NCBI GenBank assembly: GCA_946612175.1
Contig: CAMOEO010000060.1
Span: 1-11,661 of the forward strand
Source of the DNA: an uncultured Verrucomicrobiota bacterium
Lineage (GTDB): Bacteria > Verrucomicrobiota > Kiritimatiellia > RFP12 > UBA3636
Reading direction: 5' to 3'
Length of the DNA stretch: 11,661 bases
The translations under genes were made by a program, and so were the position numbers. Each line of letters starts with the position of its first letter. Position 1 is the stretch's first letter. Below are positions 1-6,322 of this stretch, piece after piece. The notes under the pieces were generated by a model, which ran no database searches, was not told the origin of the DNA, and was given only the letters and a program-made list of their open reading frames with translations.

Positions 1-1394
1 CCGACATCGCCGACCCGCCCGAGATGGCGCTCGCCCTCCGCGGCGGGGCCGCCGCCGCACGCGTCGCGACCTTCGCCCCCGCCTTTGGCGGCGCCGACCT
101 GCGCGGCGGCTCGATGCGCGGCTGGGAGGACGCCGAGCCGATCCGCATCGAGGCGGGAGAGGGGCGCTCCGTCGAGGTGCGCCCGCTCTGGACGCCCGAC
201 GCGCTCCTCCTGCGCTGGCACGTCCGCACCGGCGCGCCCTTCGACCCGCCGCGCCTCGCCGACCCCTATCGCCTCTTCGCGCACGACCAGGGCGCCGACA
301 CGCTCTCGTTCCACTTCCAGGGCGACCCCGACGCGCCCGTGCCCGGCCCCGACGCCGGCCGCCCCGGCGACGTGCGGCTCGTCTTCGGCCTCTTCCGCGG
401 CAAGGACGGCGCCCCCGCCCCGCTCGGCATGGCGTTCTATCCGGAATGGACCGGCCCCGACGCGCATCCCGTCGGCTTCAAGACCCCGGTCGGCGAAACG
501 CGCTTCGCGCACGCCGCCCGCATCCCCGGCGCCCGCTACGGCTGGGCGAAGGACGAGGACGGCCTCGGCTTCACGCTCGCCGTCTCGATCCCGCGCGCCG
601 CGTTCCCGCGCCAGGACGCCCCCTTCTCCGGCGCGCTGCGCACGCGCTGCGACTTCGAGGCGAACCTCGGCGGCCACCACCGCCTCTGGTGGAGCAACGC
701 CGACGGCTCCGCCTCCACCGAGACCTGGGACGAGCCGACCGAGGCGCGCCTCTACCCGGGCGCCTGGGCGCCGATGCGCCTCGCCCCCGCCGACACCGGG
801 CTCGTCCCGCGCGAATGGTCCGTCCTCGGCCCCTTCGGCGGCCCGGCCGCCGCCGGCTGGTCCTACGACCCCTCGCCGCCGCAGAAGCCGCTCGTCGCGG
901 ACTACTTCGACAAGACCCGCTTCGCGCCCGACGCGCGCCTCGCCGCGCCCGACTTCGCCGCCGCCTATTCCGGCCCCGAGACGACGGGCTGGTGGGAGTC
1001 CCCCCGCGAGCCGCTGCGCTGGAAGACCGCGACCCTGGCCGAGACGGACACGCGCGTCGCCGTCGGCCTGGGCGCGCAGCTCTGGTACGGCGCCACGATC
1101 CTGCGCGCCGCGCGCGACCTCGACGCCACGCTCGAGCTGCAAAGCCACCCGATGACGACCGCCCGGTGGTTCCTCGACGGCGAGGAGATCACGCCCGCCG
1201 CGTCCGACTGGCGCGACGATCCGTCCTCCCCGCACTTCCGCCGCCTCGCCGCGCGCCCCGTCCGCCTCTCCAAGGGCGCGCACGTCCTCCTCTTCCGCGG
1301 CTACTGCACCGGCTATCCGCCCTTCCGCCTCGGCGCCCGCGTCCTCCCGGACGCTCCCGCCGACGTCTGGTCCCTCCGCGCCACCCCGCGCTAG
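1..1394 (+). CDS. C-terminal part of a large carbohydrate-active/binding protein (CBM9/DOMON-like domain), 5' end outside window
   Basis: The reading frame is open from the first complete codon at position 3 and ends at TAG 1392-1394, so the gene starts upstream. An ATG at 24 exists, but the protein reads on smoothly before it (DIADPPE...), so I treat it as internal. From about nt 110 to 780 the protein resembles CBM9/DOMON-like beta-sandwiches: a WEDAEPI opening, a WTPDALLLRWHV strand, YGWAKDEDGLGFTLAVSIP, then DFEANLGGHHRLWWSNADG and LYPGAWAPMRL. That pattern is common at the C-termini of secreted glycosidases. From about nt 810 a second beta-rich module follows (REWSVLGPFGG; LWYGATILRA; WFLDGEEI; LLFRGYCTGYPPF), similar in style to jelly-roll domains that pack beside glycosidase cores. 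No catalytic domain is visible, so an enzyme activity cannot be assigned. The role is probably binding or shaping polysaccharide at the cell surface. It lies on the same strand as the 2127 gene but is separated from it by repeats and a new promoter. Confidence 0.7.
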   Translation, partial: DIADPPEMALALRGGAAAARVATFAPAFGGADLRGGSMRGWEDAEPIRIEAGEGRSVEVRPLWTPDALLLRWHVRTGAPFDPPRLADPYRLFAHDQGADTLSFHFQGDPDAPVPGPDAGRPGDVRLVFGLFRGKDGAPAPLGMAFYPEWTGPDAHPVGFKTPVGETRFAHAARIPGARYGWAKDEDGLGFTLAVSIPRAAFPRQDAPFSGALRTRCDFEANLGGHHRLWWSNADGSASTETWDEPTEARLYPGAWAPMRLAPADTGLVPREWSVLGPFGGPAAAGWSYDPSPPQKPLVADYFDKTRFAPDARLAAPDFAAAYSGPETTGWWESPREPLRWKTATLAETDTRVAVGLGAQLWYGATILRAARDLDATLELQSHPMTTARWFLDGEEITPAASDWRDDPSSPHFRRLAARPVRLSKGAHVLLFRGYCTGYPPFRLGARVLPDAPADVWSLRATPR

Positions 1395-1404
1395 CCCGCC
1401 CCCT

Positions 1405-1982
1405 CGCGTTGCGCCGCTCCTCCGCGTTTGAGAAGGAACGCGGAGGCTTGGCCGAACGCGGAGGCCACGGCATTTGCTTCGCGCCACACGTGGATTGGCG
1501 GCCATGACGGAAAGGGTGTTGTTCGGTGGGGGTCTGCCCCACACCCCGCCACATCCAACGTCCCCGCCTGCGCGCCGGACCCACACGCCGGGGCGGAGCA
1601 TGAGAACCCAAAAACTTCCATTCTACAATCGGCCCGTCGTGCTGGATGGTGCGAAGCGGTGACGAGCACCTCCGCGTTGCGCCGCTCCTCCGCGTTTGAG
1701 AAGGAACGCGGAGGCTTGGCCGAACGCGGAGGCCACGGCATTTGCTTCGCGCCACACGTGGATTGGCGGCCATGACGGAAAGGGTGTTGTTCGGTGGGGG
1801 TCTGCCCCACACCCCGCCACATCCAACGTCCCCGCCTGCGCGCCGGACCCACACGCCGGGGCGGAGCATGAGAACCCAAAAACTTCCATTCTACAATCGG
1901 CCCGTCGTGCTGGATGGTGCGAAGCGGTGACGAGCACCTCCGCGTTGCGCCGCTCCTCCGCGTTTGAGAAGGAACGCGGAGG
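1405..1982. repeat. Perfect 268-bp tandem direct repeat, two full copies plus a 42-bp third
   Basis: Copy 1 is 1405-1672, copy 2 is 1673-1940, and a third partial copy is 1941-1982. By reading, 1405-1714 and 1673-1982 are identical with no mismatch over 310 bp. Identity breaks on the left at 1404/1672 and on the right at 1983. This fills most of the 732-bp gene-free stretch 1395-2126. Short open frames inside it (for example from 1428 and 1696) simply repeat with the unit and look non-coding. The right edge falls exactly at the end of one of the 10-bp arms described at 1669-1732, which suggests recombination between arms created the duplication. A perfect repeat can also arise from an assembly error. 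Confidence 0.95.
1669..1732. repeat. Four-arm dyad: 10-bp arms phased every 18 bp
   Basis: CCTCCGCGTT occurs at 1669-1678 and 1687-1696. Its exact reverse complement AACGCGGAGG occurs at 1705-1714 and 1723-1732. All three spacers are 8 bp (GCGCCGCT, TGAGAAGG, CTTGGCCG), so the arms lie on a regular 18-bp pitch and form an inner 10-bp hairpin nested in an outer one. In copy 1 the set is 1401-1464, with the first arm degenerate (CCCTCGCGTT). In the third copy only arms 1-3 remain (1937-1946, 1955-1964, 1973-1982). No T-run follows, so a rho-independent terminator is unlikely. It could be a REP-like element, a protein-binding array or a transcript-end hairpin for the 1394 gene. Confidence 0.85.
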
Positions 1983-2006
1983 TTCCGCCACGATAAGTCT
2001 ACTGTT

Positions 2007-2019
2007 TTTCGAAATTTCG
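2007..2019. promoter_or_regulatory. Candidate operator: overlapping palindromes upstream of the 2127 promoter
   Basis: TTTCGAAA (2007-2014) and CGAAATTTCG (2010-2019) are overlapping perfect palindromes in an AT-rich island 12 bp upstream of the -35 element. LacI-family proteins usually bind palindromes with a central CG, which the first one has. The half-site CGAAAT recurs as ATTTCG-N4-CGAAAT at 11472-11487, upstream of the lacI gene. Binding is inferred only; short AT-rich palindromes also occur by chance. Confidence 0.3.
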
Positions 2020-2030
2020 GCATTTTCCTT

Positions 2031-2059
2031 TTGCGTTCCCACGCGCGAGGCCCTATACT
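2031..2059 (+). promoter_or_regulatory. Sigma70-type promoter for the 2127 operon
   Basis: TTGCGT (2031-2036) and TATACT (2054-2059) are separated by 17 bp and match the TTGACA/TATAAT consensus at 4 and 5 of 6 positions. The upstream stretch 1991-2030 is AT-rich in an otherwise very GC-rich window. A start near 2066 would give a leader of about 60 nt. That leader contains CTTCCGCGTT (2091-2100), one mismatch from the repeat arm CCTCCGCGTT. Confidence 0.65.
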
Positions 2060-2126
2060 TCGCGGCTAGGTAGGCGACGAAGACGTCGGCCTTCCGCGTT
2101 CCCTTCCCATCCCGCAACCCTCCGCC

Positions 2127-4217
2127 ATGAACACACGACTCCTCGCGCTTTCCGCGCTCGCCTCCCTCCTCGCGATACCCGCGGCGGCGGAGAACTACTA
2201 CTGGAGCTCCACCGCCCCCAATCCCGGCAACTGGTTCACCCCGGGCAACTGGCGCGTCGGCGGCGACTCCGAGTACGATCCCGTCTCCGAAGCCGTCCCC
2301 GTCGCGGGCACGGACACCGTCACGTTCCGCCAGGGCACGCACGGCGTCACCGCTTCGTCGGACATCTCCTTCGGCAACGTCTCCGTCGGCCAGTACCAGA
2401 ACGATCCGGCCAACCTTACGATCTCCCTCCCCGCCGGCGTCTCGTTCCGCGCCGGCAACGGCGGCTTCGTCGAGACGAAGAACGGCAACCTGACGATCAC
2501 GGGCGGCCACCTGAACTTCTTCGACACCGACAACAACGCCCACGAGTTCTACTCCCACGGGCACTTCACCGCGAGCGGCGCCAATACCGCCGTCTCGGGC
2601 CTGCGGATGCTCGCGATGTGGCCCAACACCACGAACCTCTTCGTGAACGGCGTCACGGGCCGCGACGCCAAGGTCACGCTCTCGCCGTTCGACGGCAACG
2701 GCACCGGGTTCTCCCTGCTCGTCGCCGGCAGCGGGACCGTCTTCGACCGCCTCACCGTCGCCGGCCGCCACTACGAGTCGGAGATCCGCATCGACGACCA
2801 CGCCGTCGTGACGAACCTCGTCCTCGAGTACCCGAACGACCAGAAGAAGTTCGACACGGCGCCCGAATACGACCGCATCGTCGTCTCCGGCGGCGCGTCG
2901 GTCGGCAATTTCCTGTCGAGCTTTCCCTGGAACCAGCCCGACGGCACCTCCTACGAGTTCGAGGGCGGCGCGTCGGTCGCGCTCGACACGTGGGACGGCA
3001 TGACGCTCCACGCGCCACGCGGCCTGCTCCGCGTCTCCGGCGCCGGCACGTTCGCCACGAACCTCACGTTCAAGCTCGCCGGCGACGGCGCGCGCCTCGC
3101 GTTCGACGACGGGGCGACCGTGTTCTCCCGGCACTTCATCGTCGGCCAGGGCGCCTCCGGCCAGACCGGCGTCGTCTCCGGCACGAACACGGTCTGGACC
3201 ATCCTGCCGAAGGACATGGAGCTGGAGGCCGTCCTCAACGTCGGACGCGAAGAAGGCGGCCGCTCCGCCACGAACAACACGCTCGTCGTCGAGAACGGCG
3301 CGCGCCTCCATCTCTCCGACGTCGAGTCCTACAAGGGGGACCGGAAGGTCGAGAACCTCACCGGCATCCTCGTCGGCGTCCGCGCCGGCGACGACGGCAA
3401 CGCCTTCGTCGTGCGCGACGGCGCGGTCGTGACGAACGACTACTGGATCGGCGTCGGCGGCACGTTCAACAGCTCCAACGACGACAGCATCGGCGGCGAC
3501 TTCAACCGGTTCGTCGTCTCCAACGCGGTCTACGTCGGCGGCACGGGCACCCAGGTCAGCGAGTGGGCCACGACCCTCTTCATCGGCGGCCTCCAGGGCG
3601 GCTCCAACGTCGTGGAGATCGTCGACGGCGCCTCGGCCTGGTTCCAGGGCCAGGTCCAGCTCGCGCGCGGCGAGGGATCCGGCGGAAACGTCCTGCGCGT
3701 CCGCAACGCCGAGCTGGAGATCGCCAACCGCCTCTGCCTCTCCCCCGCGGCGCTCGCCAAGGGCCCCTGCTCGCTCGAGATCTCCGGCACGAACGGCGCC
3801 GTGCGCATGTCCTCGATGGTCCGCGAGAACTTCACGGCGGGCACGACCGAGCCCATCCACATCCGCCTCGGCATCCCGCGCGAGGGCCGCTCGACCTCGG
3901 CGCCCTTCCTGACGCTCACGTCCAAGTTCGAGAACTTCGACAACGTCTTCTATACGGGCCAGGCCGTGCTCGACCTGGACATCGAGAGCCACTGGGCGCA
4001 GAGCGGGAAGGACAAGTCCGTCGTCCTCGTCTCGAACCCCGTCAACTGGGGCAATCCCGGCATCGGCGAAAATGCGTTCAAGAAGCTGGCCGAATCGGTT
4101 CCCGCCGCCTCGCTCGGCAACTGCAAGCTCGCCGTCGAGATCGACCAGCCGTCCGACTCCTGGGTGCTGCGCTGCACGGCCGGCATGCCCAAGAGCACCA
4201 TGCTGCTGATTCGCTAG
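2127..4217 (+). CDS. Secreted beta-strand-rich (autotransporter-repeat-like) surface protein
   Basis: This 696-aa protein starts with a signal peptide (MNTRLLALSALASLLAIPAAA, cleavage near residue 21-22). The mature N-terminus has a Trp/Gly block (NYYW..., NWFTPGNWRVGG, then GTDTVTF at about 60) typical of secreted beta-helix or autotransporter-associated repeat proteins. The body is dominated by short beta-strand turns such as VVENGARL, VVRDGAVVTNDYW and IVDGASAWF, consistent with a parallel beta-helix. No hydrolase motif and no autotransporter beta-barrel are seen. The last eight residues are KSTMLLIR, nearly the same as the end of the 8401-10188 protein (KGTVIVIR). The start is fixed by the signal peptide; no Shine-Dalgarno precedes it (CCTCCGCC-ATG). 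The GH31 gene follows after 92 bp on the same strand. A role as glycan-binding scaffold or surface layer is inferred; the exact family is uncertain. Confidence 0.8.
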   Translation: MNTRLLALSALASLLAIPAAAENYYWSSTAPNPGNWFTPGNWRVGGDSEYDPVSEAVPVAGTDTVTFRQGTHGVTASSDISFGNVSVGQYQNDPANLTISLPAGVSFRAGNGGFVETKNGNLTITGGHLNFFDTDNNAHEFYSHGHFTASGANTAVSGLRMLAMWPNTTNLFVNGVTGRDAKVTLSPFDGNGTGFSLLVAGSGTVFDRLTVAGRHYESEIRIDDHAVVTNLVLEYPNDQKKFDTAPEYDRIVVSGGASVGNFLSSFPWNQPDGTSYEFEGGASVALDTWDGMTLHAPRGLLRVSGAGTFATNLTFKLAGDGARLAFDDGATVFSRHFIVGQGASGQTGVVSGTNTVWTILPKDMELEAVLNVGREEGGRSATNNTLVVENGARLHLSDVESYKGDRKVENLTGILVGVRAGDDGNAFVVRDGAVVTNDYWIGVGGTFNSSNDDSIGGDFNRFVVSNAVYVGGTGTQVSEWATTLFIGGLQGGSNVVEIVDGASAWFQGQVQLARGEGSGGNVLRVRNAELEIANRLCLSPAALAKGPCSLEISGTNGAVRMSSMVRENFTAGTTEPIHIRLGIPREGRSTSAPFLTLTSKFENFDNVFYTGQAVLDLDIESHWAQSGKDKSVVLVSNPVNWGNPGIGENAFKKLAESVPAASLGNCKLAVEIDQPSDSWVLRCTAGMPKSTMLLIR

Positions 4218-4243
4218 CCTTTCCCCCTCACCCTTCCCCTGGC

Positions 4244-4306
4244 GCATTCCGCATTGCCCGTCGTGCATTGCGCCTTGCGCCTTGTGCATTCTGCACGGAG
4301 CATCGA
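4244..4306. repeat. Heptanucleotide repeat array (nine GCATTNN-like units)
   Basis: Between the 2127 gene and the GH31 start, seven-base units run in strict register: GCATTCC, GCATTGC, CCGTCGT, GCATTGC, GCCTTGC, GCCTTGT, GCATTCT, GCACGGA, GCATCGA, ending three bases before the ATG at 4310. Eight of the nine begin with GC. It resembles the short tandemly repeated heptamers (STRR) known in intergenic DNA of cyanobacteria and some other bacteria. The eighth unit supplies GGAG (4297-4300), 9 nt before the ATG, as a plausible ribosome binding site. GTGCA-TTC-TGCAC (4284-4296) can form a small hairpin next to it. Confidence 0.8.
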
Positions 4307-4309
4307 CCC

Positions 4310-6322
4310 ATGATCTTCTCCTTCGCGAACAACCGCCTCGAGGTCCGCAACGGATCCGAGCTTCTCTGGATCGAGCCGCACGGCGCCGGCGTCCGCGTCC
4401 GCGCCACCCACGAGGCCTCGATGCCCGCCGACGCCGGCGCGCTCGACGAGCCCGTCGGGACGCCCGCCGCCACGTGCGCCGAGACGCCAGACGGCGGCCG
4501 CGTCCTGCGCGCCGCCACGGTCGAGGCCGAGGTCTCCCCCTCCGGCCGCCTGGTCCTGCGCGACCTCGCCGGCAAGGTGCTGCTCGAGGAGTTCGTGCGC
4601 GACGCCAACCCGCCCCGCCGGAGCCTGCAGCGCATCCCGGCGCGCGAGTTCCGCGCCTTCGCGACGGGCGGCTACGCGATCGCGCAGCGCTTCGAGTCCG
4701 ACCCCGACGAGCGCCTCTGGGGCATGGGCCAGTACCAGCAGCCGAACCTCGACCTCAAGGGCTGCGAGCTGGAGCTCGTGCAGCGCAACTCGCAGACCAC
4801 CGTCCCGTTCGTCGTCTCCTCGCGCGGCTACGGCCTGCTCTGGAACAACCCCGCGCAGGGCTCCGCCGTCTTCGGCCGCAACCGGACGACCTGGCGTGCC
4901 GCGTCCTCCGACCGCATCGACTGGTGGATCGTCGCCGGCCCGACCCCCGCCGCGATCCTGCGCGCCTACGCGGACGCCACCGGCCACGCCCCCGCGATGC
5001 CCGAGTGGGCGCTCGGCTTCTGGCAGAGCAAGTGCCGCTACCGCACGCAGGACGAACTGATGGGCGTCGCGCGCCGCTACCGCGAGCTCGGCATCCCGCT
5101 CTCCGCGATCGTCGCCGACTACTTCCACTGGGTCTACGAGGGCGACTGGGACTTCGACCGCGCCTTCTGGCCCGACCCGGCCGGGATGGTGCGCGAGCTG
5201 CGCGCGATGGGCGTCGAGCCGATCGTCTCCGTGTGGCCGACCGTCGACGAGCGCTCGCGCCACCGCGCCGAGCTGCAGGAGCGCGGCTTCCTCGTCCGCG
5301 CGATCCGCGGCCCGAACGAGGGCCTCTGCGCCGGCGCGCGCACGCAGCACCTCGACGCCACGAACCCCGCCGCCCGCGCGTGGGCCTGGGAGCGCCTCCG
5401 CGAGACCTACCGCGCCTACGGCTTCCGCTCGTTCTGGCTCGACCTGGCGGAGCCCGAGACCTGCACGCCCGACCCCGACAACTTCCTCTACCACGCCGGC
5501 CCCGCGACGCGCTTCGGCAACCTCTACCCGCGGGAATACGAGCGGATGGTCTACGAAGGGCTCCGCGCCGACGGCGAGACCGAGGTCGTCTCGCTCTCCC
5601 GCAGCGCGTGGGCCGGCTCGCAGAAGTACGGCGCGCTGCTCTGGTCCGGCGACATCCCCTCGGACTGGTGGGCGCTGCGGAACCAGGTCGCCATCGGACT
5701 CTCCGCCGGCATGGCCGGCATCCCGTGGTGGAACTGCGACCTCGGCGGATTCTTCGGCGTCGACGCCCGGACCCCCGAGTTCCGCGAGCTGCTCGTGCGC
5801 TGGTTCGCCTTCGGGACCTTCACGCCGGTGATGCGCCTGCACGGCAGCCGCGACCCGCAGGAGCCCGGCCCCGGCACCGAGGGCGGCGGAACGTGCGGCT
5901 CCGGCGCGCCCAACGAGGTCTGGTCCTACGGCCCCGAGGCGCAGGAGATCCTCGTCGCGCACGTCCGCCTGCGCGAACGTCTCCGCCCCTACCTGCGCGA
6001 GCTCTTCCGCGAGGCGTCGGAGACCGGCGCGCCGCTCATGCGGCCGATGTTCTGGCACGCGCCGGACGACCCCGCGTGCCGCGACCTCGCCGACCAGTAC
6101 TTCTTCGGACGCGACCTGCTTGTCGCCCCGGTCCTCGAGCCCGGCGCGACCTCGCGCCGCGTCGTCCTCCCCGCGGGCGACCGCTGGACCGACGCCCGAA
6201 CAGGCGAGGCCTTCGAGGGCGGCCGCGCCGTCGACGCCCCCGCGCCGCTCTCCTCCATCCCCGTCTTCGTCCGCGCCGGCGCCACGCCCGCCCTCGACGG
6301 CGTCTTCGCGTCCCTCGCTTAG
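4310..6322 (+). CDS. GH31 family alpha-glycosidase (alpha-xylosidase-like)
   Basis: This 670-aa protein is a full-length GH31 enzyme, a retaining exo-acting alpha-glycosidase. An N-terminal beta-sandwich (about 1-220, with RLWGMGQYQQPN and GYGLLWNNPAQGS) leads into a (beta/alpha)8 barrel (about 220-560: ALGFWQSKCRY, VADYFHWVYEGDWDF, FPLW-type FWLDLAEPE, RSAWAGSQKYGALLWSGD, GIPWWNCDLGGF). C-terminal beta domains follow (DLLVAPVLEPGATSRRVVLP). The predicted nucleophile is Asp378 in WLDLAEPE and the acid/base is Asp448 in WSGD. The D-x-x-EPE form recalls alpha-xylosidases and alpha-galactosidases acting on plant side chains rather than classic DMNE alpha-glucosidases, so specificity is open. There is no signal peptide, so it is probably cytoplasmic. 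The ATG at 4310 is chosen because GGAG lies 9 nt upstream and the fold starts at once. It is probably co-transcribed with the 2127 gene. Its 3' end overlaps the convergent GH16 gene by 4 bp. Confidence 0.9.
   Translation: MIFSFANNRLEVRNGSELLWIEPHGAGVRVRATHEASMPADAGALDEPVGTPAATCAETPDGGRVLRAATVEAEVSPSGRLVLRDLAGKVLLEEFVRDANPPRRSLQRIPAREFRAFATGGYAIAQRFESDPDERLWGMGQYQQPNLDLKGCELELVQRNSQTTVPFVVSSRGYGLLWNNPAQGSAVFGRNRTTWRAASSDRIDWWIVAGPTPAAILRAYADATGHAPAMPEWALGFWQSKCRYRTQDELMGVARRYRELGIPLSAIVADYFHWVYEGDWDFDRAFWPDPAGMVRELRAMGVEPIVSVWPTVDERSRHRAELQERGFLVRAIRGPNEGLCAGARTQHLDATNPAARAWAWERLRETYRAYGFRSFWLDLAEPETCTPDPDNFLYHAGPATRFGNLYPREYERMVYEGLRADGETEVVSLSRSAWAGSQKYGALLWSGDIPSDWWALRNQVAIGLSAGMAGIPWWNCDLGGFFGVDARTPEFRELLVRWFAFGTFTPVMRLHGSRDPQEPGPGTEGGGTCGSGAPNEVWSYGPEAQEILVAHVRLRERLRPYLRELFREASETGAPLMRPMFWHAPDDPACRDLADQYFFGRDLLVAPVLEPGATSRRVVLPAGDRWTDARTGEAFEGGRAVDAPAPLSSIPVFVRAGATPALDGVFASLA

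Noticed and set aside
1624..1629. TACAAT as a -10 box inside each repeat copy (also 1892-1897)
   Set aside because: No convincing -35 lies 16-18 bp upstream (TGAGAA), and no gene starts close downstream.
1405..1982. CRISPR array
   Set aside because: The unit is 268 bp with identical content throughout; there are no short repeats with unique spacers and no cas gene.
1428..2073. Short ORFs inside the tandem repeat (115 and 125 aa)
   Set aside because: They repeat with the 268-bp unit, run through the palindromic arms, and have no ribosome binding site or recognisable fold.
1623..4289. 888-aa minus-strand open frame opposite the 2127 gene
   Set aside because: It is an antisense shadow rich in Ala/Asp/Val/Arg. 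The plus-strand frame has a signal peptide and ordered repeats.
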